Shown: in pieces, positions 18,152-26,247 of the stretch
Numbering within the stretch: the first letter of the stretch is position 1
Layout: every line of letters starts with the position of its first letter
Origin: a bacterium
GTDB taxonomy: Bacteria; Krumholzibacteriota; Krumholzibacteriia; LZORAL124-64-63
Assembly: GCA_003353795.1 (NCBI GenBank)
Contig: PIVY01000008.1
Location: forward strand, 1 to 53,996
DNA length: 53,996 nt
Reading direction: 5' to 3'
Position numbers and translations under genes: made by a program
Notes under the pieces: model-generated
The model's input: only the letters and a program-made list of their open reading frames with translations
Database searches by the model: none
What the model was told of the DNA's origin: nothing

Positions 18152-18640
18152 CTACTCGTTGGGCGGATCGGGCAACGGCACCGGTACCGGCCAGACCTCC
18201 ACGGCGTAGACCGCCGCCATGTCCAGTATCAGCCGGCACCAGTCCACCACCGTGTTCGGGCCCACGGCGTCACCAAGCAACAGATCGCTGGCCAGGACCG
18301 GCAATCCATCGTCGTCGACATAGGCGCGGCCGAAGCGTCGCGTGGCGTTCCAGCGGGCGACCCGGTCGGGATCGGCCGGCGCGCGACGTCCGGTGTGCGG
18401 GAAGATCGCCTGGAGCGATTCCCCGCCGTCCTCCACGAAGACTAGGACCTGCACCCAGTCGCGCTTGAGCAGCAGGGATTGCGCATCGAAGGGGACGGCG
18501 TCCAGTTCGTTGGCCACGAGAAGGGACACCAGCCCGTCGATGTCGGCGGGCGCATGGGCCGGATCGGCCGCCGGTCCTCCGCAACCGGTGAGCAGACCCA
18601 CAGCCAGTACGATCCCGGCGCCGAGGCCGCGCGGGGTCAA
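18152..18640 (-). CDS. Small lipoprotein of unknown function, coupled to ppa
   Basis: I read this gene from a TTG at 18640, which overlaps the ppa stop codon (TTGA). That gives 162 residues beginning with a lipoprotein signal ([18 protein letters not shown], Cys near residue 19). A longer frame upstream exists but runs through ppa and has no signal peptide. The mature part has no recognised domain. It contains [26 protein letters not shown] and ends in a Pro-rich tail. It is the last gene of the minus-strand run. Confidence 0.65.
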   Translation of the reverse strand: MTPRGLGAGIVLAVGLLTGCGGPAADPAHAPADIDGLVSLLVANELDAVPFDAQSLLLKRDWVQVLVFVEDGGESLQAIFPHTGRRAPADPDRVARWNATRRFGRAYVDDDGLPVLASDLLLGDAVGPNTVVDWCRLILDMAAVYAVEVWPVPVPLPDPPNE

Positions 18641-19248
18641 CCCCCGTACTCCATCTCGTAGTCTTCCATGGAGGCGCGGATCACCTCGAAAGCCGTCTCG
18701 TGGCCATAGGTCTCCTTCACCACCAGCTCCGACGGCTGCCCGGGGATCATCTTGTAGGTGGCGAAGTAGTGGCGCAGTCGCTCGATGATCGCGTCGGGCA
18801 GACCGGAGATGTCCTCGACGTTGTTCCACACGTTGTCGTTCTCCAGTACGGCCACGATCTTGTCGTCCGCCTCGTCGCGATCGATGCAGCGCAGGCCACC
18901 CACCACCCGGGCTCGCAACAGGACTTCCGAACGGTCGATGGGCCGCTCGCTGATGACGCAGATGTCGAGCGGGTCGCCGTCGCCGCGTTTGGCGTCGGGC
19001 GTGAGCGCGCCCACGCGCGGACCGCAGAACGTGCGCGGGATGAAACCGTAGAGGGCCGGCGGCTGACTGCTGGTGCGCTGCGGGCGGTCGACCATCAGGT
19101 AACCGGTCTGCTTATCCACCTCGTACTTCACCAGATCGTAGGGCGTGATCTCGATGTAGGCGGTGACCACGCGGGGCGGATCCTGTCCCACCTCGAGGCC
19201 GTGCCAGGGGTGGGGTCGCCAGCGGAAGAAGGTCTGGGGAAAACTCAT
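18637..19248 (-). CDS. ppa: Soluble inorganic pyrophosphatase, family I
   Basis: The 203-residue enzyme hydrolyses PPi to two Pi. The metal-binding signature [13 protein letters not shown] is present near residues 89-101, with [10 protein letters not shown] before it and [10 protein letters not shown] near residue 125, matching family I PPases. It is longer than the 175-residue E. coli enzyme, with a C-terminal extension like other 200-residue bacterial forms. The ribosome-binding site GAGGAG lies just before the ATG. It follows the complex I-like cluster on the same strand after 79 nt, so it may share its transcript. Confidence 0.93.
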   Translation of the reverse strand: MSFPQTFFRWRPHPWHGLEVGQDPPRVVTAYIEITPYDLVKYEVDKQTGYLMVDRPQRTSSQPPALYGFIPRTFCGPRVGALTPDAKRGDGDPLDICVISERPIDRSEVLLRARVVGGLRCIDRDEADDKIVAVLENDNVWNNVEDISGLPDAIIERLRHYFATYKMIPGQPSELVVKETYGHETAFEVIRASMEDYEMEYGG

Positions 19249-19327
19249 GGAGACTCCTCGGCTCGGACTGCCCGGGGTTGTTCGGTCGACAGATTAGGCC
19301 AAATCAGGGGTCCGACACCCCGCAACG

Positions 19328-20725
19328 TCAAGGCAGCAGCGCGGCAAGGTCCAGAAGGCCCAATCCCCAGCCCACGACTCCCGCCAGCAAGGCTGCCGCC
19401 AGAAGCGTCGGCGCCAGCGGCGCCCAGGACGTGGTCGACGCGCCGTCGTCCCGCGGATCGGTGGTGGTGGGCAGGTCGCGCCACAGGTCGGCCAGGGGCC
19501 GCAGGTAGACCACCAGCGCCAGCAACGAGCCCACGGACACCACGACCAGCCCGAACAACTGGTCACCGGTCTGCAGGGCGGCGACGAGGTCCAGCCGGGG
19601 ACGCCACCCGGCCAGGGGCGGCAAGGCGGCCAGCGACACCAGAAGACCCGACAGGACCATCAACTGGGGCTCGCGCCAGCGGCCACCGGCGGGGGCGCCG
19701 GCCAGCAACATGGCGCCCATGTGGGCCGGCGCCATGGCCATCAGGATCGCCAGCGGCAGGCCGACGACGGTCTCGGCCGGCGCTGCGACCAGGGCGAGCA
19801 GCGCCAGGCCCGTCTGGCCCGTGGCCGCCCAGGCCAGTCGCCGGGGAAGTCGATCCTGCGCGGACGCCGCCACGAAGCCGCCGACGGTCAGGATCCCGGC
19901 CATGGCCACCGTCAGGGTGGGCGCCACGGTCAGACCCGGGGCGGATACGGCACTCGCGAGCAGGCGCTGAAGCAGCGCGGCGAGCGCCACCGCCGGCGCC
20001 AAGGTGAACCAGGCCACGAGCACCGGCGCCGATCCCTCGCCGTCGCCGGCCTGGAAGCGGTCCGGCTCGGTCAATAGGGCCAGGGCGAGGCCGGCGCCGC
20101 CGAGGCACAGGAGGATCGGCAGCATCAGCGGCGGCAGCGAGGGGCGCAGGGCCAGGGCCGGCGCCACGGCCGCCAGGTCGAGGGTGCCGGCGACGCCGCA
20201 CCAGAGGACTCCCGCGAAGGTCAGGACCCCGAAGCCCAGCCCGCCGGCGCCCAGCCACTGCGCGGCGGCGATCCGGCTGGTCCCCTGACCGGCGTACCAC
20301 GCCGCCAGGCCGCCGCCGAGCACGGTGACGGCCACCGCGGTCAGCAAGCCTCCGAGGGTGGCCGCCTGGGCGAGCAAGCAGCAGCCGAGGGCGGCCAGGG
20401 CGAGCATGGGGCCGGCGCGATCGTCGCGCGGTTTCAGCACCAGCTGGACCACCAGGGCCAGCGACACCACGACCAGTCGCGCCAGGGTCGCCGGTCCGTC
20501 CAGCAAGAAATGCGGACCCGCCGGCGCCACCGATCCGGTGGACAGACCCGTGGCCGCCAGGCCGGTGGCCACGGCCAGTCCCGCCATCACCGGTACGCGC
20601 AGACGCAGATGCGGCCAGACCAGCGGTGCCAGGCTCAGCAGCGCGGTGGCCGCGAGTACCAGTTCGGGTCGCCAGACCGCGAGCTGGAACGCCGGAACCT
20701 CCAGGACCTGCACACCGCCCACCAT
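19328..20725 (-). CDS. NuoN-like membrane subunit, divergent
   Basis: The 465-residue protein has about 13-14 hydrophobic helices and aligns by eye with NuoN, an antiporter-like subunit of complex I. The segment AGLALALLTEPDRFQAG replaces NuoN's GFKxSxxPFHxWxPD, and LAPAVALAALLQRLL replaces SKIAIFGVVMRLF. The proton-path lysines (E. coli K217 and K247) are therefore absent, and the K395 position seems to be Arg (LAGWRPRLD). The ATG at 20725 overlaps the NuoM stop (TGATG); a TTG one codon earlier is also possible. It ends the membrane-arm cluster. Confidence 0.7.
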   Translation of the reverse strand: MVGGVQVLEVPAFQLAVWRPELVLAATALLSLAPLVWPHLRLRVPVMAGLAVATGLAATGLSTGSVAPAGPHFLLDGPATLARLVVVSLALVVQLVLKPRDDRAGPMLALAALGCCLLAQAATLGGLLTAVAVTVLGGGLAAWYAGQGTSRIAAAQWLGAGGLGFGVLTFAGVLWCGVAGTLDLAAVAPALALRPSLPPLMLPILLCLGGAGLALALLTEPDRFQAGDGEGSAPVLVAWFTLAPAVALAALLQRLLASAVSAPGLTVAPTLTVAMAGILTVGGFVAASAQDRLPRRLAWAATGQTGLALLALVAAPAETVVGLPLAILMAMAPAHMGAMLLAGAPAGGRWREPQLMVLSGLLVSLAALPPLAGWRPRLDLVAALQTGDQLFGLVVVSVGSLLALVVYLRPLADLWRDLPTTTDPRDDGASTTSWAPLAPTLLAAALLAGVVGWGLGLLDLAALLP

Positions 20726-22224
20726 CAACCTCCCACCACGCGCACGAGGCCGGCCAGGGTGGTCGCGATCAGATCAGCCAGGAGCCGGGGATAGACTCCC
20801 AGTCCCACCAGCAGGATCGCCAGGGGCAGCAGCACTCCCAGTTCGCGTCCACGCACCGCGGGCACGTCACCGAGGTCCTCGGACGGTTCGCCGAGGCAGA
20901 TGCGGACCACCACGCGGCTGGTCCACGCGGCTGCCAGGAGCAGACCCAGCGCGCACGCCAGCGCCACCGCCGGATGGCTCGAGAGCACCCCGGCGACGAT
21001 CATGGCCACGCCGGGATAGAGCGCCAGACCGGGCATGCCCCAGGCCGCGAGCAGGCCCAGGGTGAGCAAGGCGCCCAGTGCCGGTGCGCTGCGATAGAGT
21101 CCGCCCCAGCGCTCGAGGTCCAGATGTCCCTTGCGGTCGAGCAGCCCTCCAGCCGCAGCGTAGAGCATGCCGAACACCAGACCGTGGGTGACCAGGAGCT
21201 GCCCCGCTCCCTGGGCGCCGGCCAGGGTGAACGACCCCACGCCCACCAGCGCCAGACCCAGCAGGCTGAAGCTCCCGTATCCCAGGACCACCGCCACGTC
21301 GCGCCGGCCGAGGGCCGCCAGTCCACCGTAGACCGCGGCGATGGCACCCAGCGCCATGAGCACCGGACGCGCCCAGGCCGCCGCGTCGGGCAGTATGGGC
21401 CAGGCCATCCGCAACAGTCCGTAGAATCCCAGCTTGGCCACCACCGCGGCCGCCAGCATGGCCACCGCCATGGGCGCCGACCGATGCAGCCGCGGTTGCC
21501 AGACGTGCAGCGGGAAGATGGGGATGAGCACGCCGCATCCCAGCGCCAGGCCGGTGAAGATCCAGTGGCGCGCGCTGGTGCCGCTGAGCCAGAGGTCGTG
21601 GTTGGCCTGGTCGAGTTGCAGCACCAGGTTGAACGTGGGGCCGGACGTCAACGGATCGACCGTGTGTTGCTGCAGGGCCAGGAGCGCCAGGAACATGGCC
21701 AGGGCGCCGGCCTGGGTCAGCATGAGGAACTGTCGACCGGCGCGGCGGCCCTCGGCGCCGCCCCAGAGCGAGACCATGAAGAACAGCGACACCAGCACCA
21801 GCTCCCAGAAGACCCAGAGCAGCGCCGTGTCCAGGGCGCACAGCGCGCCGAGGACGCCGGTCTCCAGCACCAGGGCCAGGGCGAAGAATCCCTTCACCCG
21901 CTCCTCCACGCTCCAGGCGGTCAGGAGGGCCAGGAAGCAGAGCAGCGTGGACATTACCAGCAGGGGCAGGGAGAGCCCGTCGAGACCCACGAAGTACTCG
22001 AAGCCGAACACGGGCGCCCAGGTGTAGTGCTCCACGAACTGGAAGGCCGTGGACGCCGCGTCGAAGCGGAAGAGCAGCACCAGCGACTGGATCAGCGGCA
22101 GGGCCGCCGTGCACAGGGCCACCGTCTTGATGGCCTCGCGTCGCTGCGGAGGAAGCCAGAAGATGGCCAGCGCACCGCCCAGCGGCAGCAGCACGATCCA
22201 GGACAGGGTGTGGGCAGGTACCAC
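20725..22224 (-). CDS. NuoM-like membrane subunit, divergent
   Basis: At 499 residues this is the best-preserved subunit of the cluster. It keeps GLDGLSLPLLV, FWELVLVSLFFM (the NuoM E144 position), FPLHVWQP, AKLGFYGLLRM (the K265 position) and RELGVLLPLAILLVGLGVYP near the end. But the Lys of AFAVKxPxxPLHxWLPDAH (K234) is Leu (CGVLIPIFPLHVW). The Glu of GFVGEF (E407) is missing (ALYPGVAMIV), and the loop His and Lys (DIKRLIAYxSxSHMG) are replaced (DVAVVLGYGSFSLLG). It starts at GTG 22224, with GGAGGAGA upstream, 42 nt after the NuoL gene. Confidence 0.8.
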   Translation of the reverse strand: MVPAHTLSWIVLLPLGGALAIFWLPPQRREAIKTVALCTAALPLIQSLVLLFRFDAASTAFQFVEHYTWAPVFGFEYFVGLDGLSLPLLVMSTLLCFLALLTAWSVEERVKGFFALALVLETGVLGALCALDTALLWVFWELVLVSLFFMVSLWGGAEGRRAGRQFLMLTQAGALAMFLALLALQQHTVDPLTSGPTFNLVLQLDQANHDLWLSGTSARHWIFTGLALGCGVLIPIFPLHVWQPRLHRSAPMAVAMLAAAVVAKLGFYGLLRMAWPILPDAAAWARPVLMALGAIAAVYGGLAALGRRDVAVVLGYGSFSLLGLALVGVGSFTLAGAQGAGQLLVTHGLVFGMLYAAAGGLLDRKGHLDLERWGGLYRSAPALGALLTLGLLAAWGMPGLALYPGVAMIVAGVLSSHPAVALACALGLLLAAAWTSRVVVRICLGEPSEDLGDVPAVRGRELGVLLPLAILLVGLGVYPRLLADLIATTLAGLVRVVGG

Positions 22225-22266
22225 TTCGCGTCTCCTCCATACTGGCGGCCGTCGCGTGGCCGCCGA

Positions 22267-23544
22267 TCAGACCAGGGACCGACCTACCAGGGTCAACACC
22301 AGGACCACGGTCACCGCCCAGGCCAGGGCCCGGCCCGGACGCACGCCGGCCGCGCGCGTACAGGCGCGGCCGGTCATTCCCGACAGGCCGGTGAGGCCGT
22401 GATCCAGCGCGTCCATGCCGCGCCGGTCGAGCCAGGCCACGGCCCAGCCCGCGCCGACACCCATCCAGCCGAGGCCTTCGATGACACCAGTCAGCACGAC
22501 GCGATCGATGTCGGCGGTGAGGCGTCCGAGCCAGGCCACCGTGATCGCCACGGGACGGTGTCGGACCATGTCGCCGCGCGCCAGGCGAGCCAGCGGTCGC
22601 AGTCGTTCCATGGCCGGTCGGCGCAGGTGCATCTCGCCGGCCTGGACCACGGGGCGGCGCAGATCCTCGAACCATACCCAGCAGAGGCGGAGCATGAGGA
22701 ACGTGGCGGCATGCAGAAGCAGCGCCGGCGCCGATGCGCCCAGCCAGGTTCCCACCAGGGACAGCGGTCCCGCCGGCACACCGGCAGGCAGGGCGGCCAG
22801 GGCTCCGGCCACCAGCAGCATGCGGCGCGACCAGAGCGGCCAGCGCGGGGTGGCGCTGACGATCTGGATGACGGCCATTCCGGCCGCCAGCAACCACGGC
22901 GCCCAGGACGGCACCATCTCGTGGGACGACGCGGCCAGCAGGGCGGCCCAGCGGCTCGCACCCAGGAGCGCCGCCCGCCGTGAACCGTGCCGTTCGCCCG
23001 CCGCGGCCAGGGCCAACAGCAAGGCGCCGGCGCCGCCGAGCCAGAGTGCCAGTTCGCGGTGCCACGGCAGGAGCCAGGCGTCGAGGCGCTGCCAGAGTAC
23101 GAAGGCAGTCAGCGGATGCAATCCCGCATGCAGGAAGATGCGTATCGCCGGCGGGGCCGAGGCTACCCGCGCCGGCCAGGGCGGAAGCGGCGGCAGGCCC
23201 AGTCTGCAGAGCACGGCCATCAGCACGGCCAGGCCGGCCCAGGGCAGCGTCGCGGTGCCGAGATCCAGCAGGAGGAATCGTGCGGGCAGGAGTTCGAGAT
23301 CGTCGGTACCGGCGGCCTGGATCAAGGACAGACCGCCGAGGGCCAGGACCCAGGAGCCCAGGATCTCCACCAGGAATCCGCCCCGCGCGGCCTGCGCCGA
23401 TTCCTCGCCCCGCCCCAGGGCGGCAAGACCGGTGTGGACCACGGCGCCCAGGACCCAGCAGGCCAGGAGCAAGGACGCGTTGTGGGCGAGCATGACACCG
23501 GCGGCCGCGGCGCCGGCGAGCAGCAGTCCGAGGGCCTGGATCAC
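22267..23544 (-). CDS. Truncated NuoL-like membrane subunit
   Basis: At 425 residues it is far shorter than NuoL (over 600). It seems to lack the first TM helices and part of the C-terminal half of the antiporter core. The core reads RLGLPPLPPWPARVASAPPA and then FLHAGLHPLTAFVLWQRL, matching NuoL's [37 protein letters not shown]; the channel Lys (K229) is Arg. The E144 helix reads LLLACWVLGAVVH, with the Glu gone. The end (DIDRVVLTGVIEGLG, then AWLDRRGMDALDHGL) matches NuoL's D-x-LYD... and DRxxIDGLVNG tail, so the gene is not simply cut off. Its GTG start overlaps the NuoK stop. Confidence 0.65.
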   Translation of the reverse strand: MIQALGLLLAGAAAAGVMLAHNASLLLACWVLGAVVHTGLAALGRGEESAQAARGGFLVEILGSWVLALGGLSLIQAAGTDDLELLPARFLLLDLGTATLPWAGLAVLMAVLCRLGLPPLPPWPARVASAPPAIRIFLHAGLHPLTAFVLWQRLDAWLLPWHRELALWLGGAGALLLALAAAGERHGSRRAALLGASRWAALLAASSHEMVPSWAPWLLAAGMAVIQIVSATPRWPLWSRRMLLVAGALAALPAGVPAGPLSLVGTWLGASAPALLLHAATFLMLRLCWVWFEDLRRPVVQAGEMHLRRPAMERLRPLARLARGDMVRHRPVAITVAWLGRLTADIDRVVLTGVIEGLGWMGVGAGWAVAWLDRRGMDALDHGLTGLSGMTGRACTRAAGVRPGRALAWAVTVVLVLTLVGRSLV

Positions 23545-23810
23545 GATTCGTCCTCCCGCGCCGAGGTCATTTCGATGACCAGGACGAACGCGCCGCCCAG
23601 GACGAGGACGATCAGGAGCGTCGAGAGCGCCGCCGGCGGCAAGACTGCGTGGCGAACCAGGGCAGCCAGGGACATGGCCGCGCCCGCGAGCATCAGTGAC
23701 AATCCAGCCAGTACGCCGCCGCGGTCGCGACGCACCACCGCGGCCAGAACCCCGATGCAGAACAGGGCCGCCCCCACCACGAGCCAGGCCGCGAGTCCGG
23801 GTGCAGTCAT
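23541..23810 (-). CDS. NuoK-like membrane subunit lacking the channel glutamates
   Basis: The 89-residue protein has three TM helices (about 5-24, 30-48 and 55-78) and the NuoK signature GAALFCIGVLAAVVRRD. The helix-2 motif GLEIMxNA is GLSLMLAGAA, so E36 is Ser. The helix-3 motif LAAAEASIGLALL is LVLGGAFVLVIEM, so E72 is Gly. Both Glu are near-invariant and essential in true NuoK. The ATG at 23810 overlaps the NuoJ stop (ATGA), and the stop overlaps the NuoL start (GTGA). Confidence 0.7.
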   Translation of the reverse strand: MTAPGLAAWLVVGAALFCIGVLAAVVRRDRGGVLAGLSLMLAGAAMSLAALVRHAVLPPAALSTLLIVLVLGGAFVLVIEMTSAREDES

Positions 23811-24313
23811 GATGCGCCTCCCGTACCGTCGCTGCTGCCGCGACGTCGACTCGCGGCGGCCATCGCCACGGCGAGTACGATGGCAGCCGTCGCTGCCAGC
23901 GCCACGTCCGTCACGAGCAGATGTCCCCCGACGAGGGAGGTCTGGCCGGTTTCCGGACCGGGCGGCAGCTGGCGCCAGTCGACCTGCAAAGCGACACGGT
24001 AGAGGATGGCGAAGAGCAGTCCGACGGCGACGCCGGCGAACAGGAGCGAGGTCCGGCGCGGATGCACGCCGGTGACGTGCAGCGCGCGATCGGGTTGATG
24101 GCCGGCAGGGACACTGAGCAGCGCCGCGCCGCCGCCGGCGCCCAGCCACACGACCGCCGGCAGGTCGAGTCCGAGGATGACCAGCAGGCCCGCCACGGCC
24201 GCGGTCGCGGTCAGCAGTCCGGTGGTGCGGCGAGAGGGCACGGTGGTCATGGCGGCGAGGCCTCCGCCTGCCACGGCCGCGGTCACCATGAGGATCCACA
24301 GTGTCAGCACCAT
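23807..24313 (-). CDS. NuoJ-like membrane subunit, divergent
   Basis: The 168-residue protein has about five TM helices like NuoJ. LLVILGLDLPAVVWLGAGGGAALLSVPAG stands where NuoJ has the pi-bulge helix with VYVGAVMVLFLFVVMML; the Tyr is Trp and the helix is Gly/Ala-rich. The C-terminal TM is followed by an Arg-rich tail. It lies 37 nt after the NuoH-like gene and overlaps the NuoK gene by 4 nt. The assignment leans on position in the cluster (between H and K, as in nuo operons) and on topology. Confidence 0.65.
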   Translation of the reverse strand: MVLTLWILMVTAAVAGGGLAAMTTVPSRRTTGLLTATAAVAGLLVILGLDLPAVVWLGAGGGAALLSVPAGHQPDRALHVTGVHPRRTSLLFAGVAVGLLFAILYRVALQVDWRQLPPGPETGQTSLVGGHLLVTDVALAATAAIVLAVAMAAASRRRGSSDGTGGAS

Positions 24314-24350
24314 GGTGTCGCCTCCGTCACGGCCCTGCTCCGCGCGCCGG

Positions 24351-25193
24351 TCACCACGCTGCTCCAGTCAGGGTCATCCAGATCGCGCCACCGACCGCGC
24401 AGATCAGCGCGGCCAGGGGCAGGAGCCAGATCAGATGCTCGGAATCGGTCCAGTCGCTGCGTCGGCGCAGGGCCACCAGAACGACCATGACCGCCAGCGT
24501 CTTCAATCCCGTGTTGACCAGGGCGGCGCCGTCGAGGAACGGCGCGAAGGCCCACCAACCGCCCAGGAAGACCACCGTGAACAGGTGTGCCAGCACCAGG
24601 GGCAGACCGGCCCGTACCGCGGCGTCGAGCACCAGTTGCGCGCCGGGGGCGTCGGTCGTCGAGGGTCGGGGCCAGAGTGCCGCCGCGGCCAGCAGGTACA
24701 CCAGCGCGGCCATCAGGATGAATGGGTCGCGAATCAGGAACCAGTTGCCGGCGCCGCCCTGCTGGGCGATGGCCACGTCGGCCAGATTGAGGCTCGCCGA
24801 ACGCACCACGATGGGCAGGATGCACAGGGTCAAGGTCATCAGACCGCTCGCGGTCCAGCGGGGGACCAGCCCGGCGCTCCCCGACACCGCAAGCACCGCC
24901 AGCGTGATCACCCAGAGCAGGCCGGCGTCGAGATCCGCGCCCAGCAAACCGCGCGCGGCCGGCATCACCGCCGCCACGGTAACCAGGCCCAACCAGGCGA
25001 CCAGCGTGCCCGAGCGGACGGATCCGGGACGGTCGAGACCGGCGCGCAGGGCCGGCAGGTCGACGACCTGGACGCCGGTCAGCCACTCCGGGCGCCGCCG
25101 TTGCAGCCAGGCCAGGAGCCAGGGCCAGGCCAGGAGACCAAGCCCCACGGCGACGCTCCATATCAGGGCCCGAATCGGGGATCCCTCGCTCAT
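24351..25193 (-). CDS. NuoH-like subunit that has lost the quinone-site loops
   Basis: The 280-residue protein has about 8 hydrophobic helices and clear NuoH landmarks: DLDAGLLWVITLAVLAVSG, SLNLADVAIAQQG, FTVVFLGGWWAF and the final KT...DSEHLIWLLPLAAL. But the cytoplasmic loops that build the quinone chamber are gone. SNxKYxxLGxLRxxAQxISYE is deleted after GLVPRWT. ETNRAPFDLPEAExELVxG is LWPRPSTTDAPGAQLVLDA, and the following TEYSG is absent. It is therefore about 40 residues shorter than the 325-residue NuoH. The ATG overlaps the NuoA-like stop (ATGA). Confidence 0.78.
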   Translation of the reverse strand: MSEGSPIRALIWSVAVGLGLLAWPWLLAWLQRRRPEWLTGVQVVDLPALRAGLDRPGSVRSGTLVAWLGLVTVAAVMPAARGLLGADLDAGLLWVITLAVLAVSGSAGLVPRWTASGLMTLTLCILPIVVRSASLNLADVAIAQQGGAGNWFLIRDPFILMAALVYLLAAAALWPRPSTTDAPGAQLVLDAAVRAGLPLVLAHLFTVVFLGGWWAFAPFLDGAALVNTGLKTLAVMVVLVALRRRSDWTDSEHLIWLLPLAALICAVGGAIWMTLTGAAW

Positions 25194-25567
25194 GAACGCG
25201 GCCTTCCCGATGGACCGCCGCCGCGGATCAGGAGCCAGGCGGCGGTCGGCAGGAGCAGGATCACGAGCCATGTGATCACCAGACGAGGCCCGAGGTCGGG
25301 ATGCGGCCAGAGCTGCCGGACCGCCACCGCGGTGGGCAGCACCAGAGCCAGGAGCAAGATGGCGCCCAGGAACCGGCGAACGGGGGCCGAGCGGGCCGGC
25401 GCCGGAGCCGTGGGACTCGAGGCTGCCGCGTCCCGGCCCCGATGCATCCACCAGAGGCCGCCGCGCACCAGTCCGGCCATCAGGACGGCGCCCGCCACGG
25501 AGGCAAGCAGCGCACCGAGCTGACTGGCGGCACCGGGGGCGATGGCTTCGAACGGTCCGGGGGTCAT
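25190..25567 (-). CDS. NuoA-like small membrane subunit (tentative)
   Basis: The 125-residue protein has three hydrophobic segments (about 14-42, 73-92 and 98-115), the size and topology of NuoA. RRFLGAILLLALVLPTAVAVRQLWP resembles NuoA's RFFLVAxLFxIFDxExxFLFPWA, but the acidic FDxE residues are lost. The loop that normally carries ECG is replaced by an Ala/Pro/Ser-rich linker (AASSPTAPAPARSAP). The assignment rests on this and on its first position in an A-H-J-K-L-M-N order. The ATG at 25567 is used; the upstream part of the frame lies in the promoter region shared with rlmH. Confidence 0.5.
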   Translation of the reverse strand: MTPGPFEAIAPGAASQLGALLASVAGAVLMAGLVRGGLWWMHRGRDAAASSPTAPAPARSAPVRRFLGAILLLALVLPTAVAVRQLWPHPDLGPRLVITWLVILLLPTAAWLLIRGGGPSGRPRS

Positions 25568-25709
25568 GGTTCCTCGCCGATGGCTGGCAGGAGTGCAGGG
25601 TCTGCGTGGGACCATTACAGCGATTCGGGACCCGGTCTGCAAGGTCGTTTCTGCACCGGCGCTTTACCCGTCGCGAGGGCACCGCTATGGTGGACTCTGG
25701 AGGTATCCC

Positions 25710-26144
25710 GTGATCCGTGTCCTTGCCGTGGGCAAGCTGAAGGACCGCCGGCTGAGCGACCTGGCCGCCGACTACGAGCGGCGGATCCGACCGTTGGCGC
25801 GCCTGGAGATCGTCGAACTGAAGGACCAGACCCCCGAGAAGGAGGCCCGGCAGATGCTGGACCGCCTGGGCGCCGCGGGCGGTCACGAACTGGTCATCGC
25901 CCTCGACGAGCGCGGCGAGGCCCGGAACTCCCGGGGCCTGGCCGAGGTTCTGGGCGGACACGGGAGCGTGACGTTCCTCATCGGCGGCGCCGACGGACTC
26001 ACCGATCAGGTGCGCCGGCGCGCCGACCAGGTGTTGCGACTGTCGCAGCTGACGTTCACCCACGAGTGGGCGCGGGCGCTGCTGCTGGAGCAGGTCTACC
26101 GGGGTCTGACCATCCTGCGCGGGATGCCGTACCACCGTGGCTGA
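25710..26144 (+). CDS. rlmH: 23S rRNA (pseudouridine1915-N3)-methyltransferase
   Basis: This is a 144-residue SPOUT methyltransferase acting on the ribosome at helix 69. Signature parts are the N-terminal IRVLAVGKLKD, FLIGGADGL (SAM-binding knot) and the C-terminal LTFTHEWARALLLEQVYRGLTILRGMPYHRG pattern, in which the basic YH end is typical. I chose GTG 25710, 6 nt after GGAGG; longer frames upstream have no homologous sequence. It is divergent from the NuoA-like gene; the 142 nt between them must hold both promoters. Confidence 0.95.
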   Translation: MIRVLAVGKLKDRRLSDLAADYERRIRPLARLEIVELKDQTPEKEARQMLDRLGAAGGHELVIALDERGEARNSRGLAEVLGGHGSVTFLIGGADGLTDQVRRRADQVLRLSQLTFTHEWARALLLEQVYRGLTILRGMPYHRG

Positions 26145-26247
26145 CCGCCGGTTCGACGCTTTCGCGCCTGGGGTGATTCCCCTATACTTGCCGGGATCAT
26201 CCGGCCCGACGCGCCGGTTCCCGAGGCCCCGACCACAGGTGTCATCG

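Noticed and set aside
20626..22983. A long plus-strand open frame rich in Gln, His and Arg opposite the NuoM/NuoL genes
   Set aside because: It mirrors the codon bias of the opposite strand, has no ribosome-binding site and has no domain. The minus-strand products have Nuo landmarks.
19328..25567. Mrp-type sodium/proton antiporter or hydrogenase 4/formate hydrogenlyase membrane part
   Set aside because: The cluster has both NuoH- and NuoA-like genes and the nuo order. No MrpB/C/E/F/G or hydrogenase subunit was seen. It could still be a distant relative of a group 4 hydrogenase arm, so I keep it as complex I-like.
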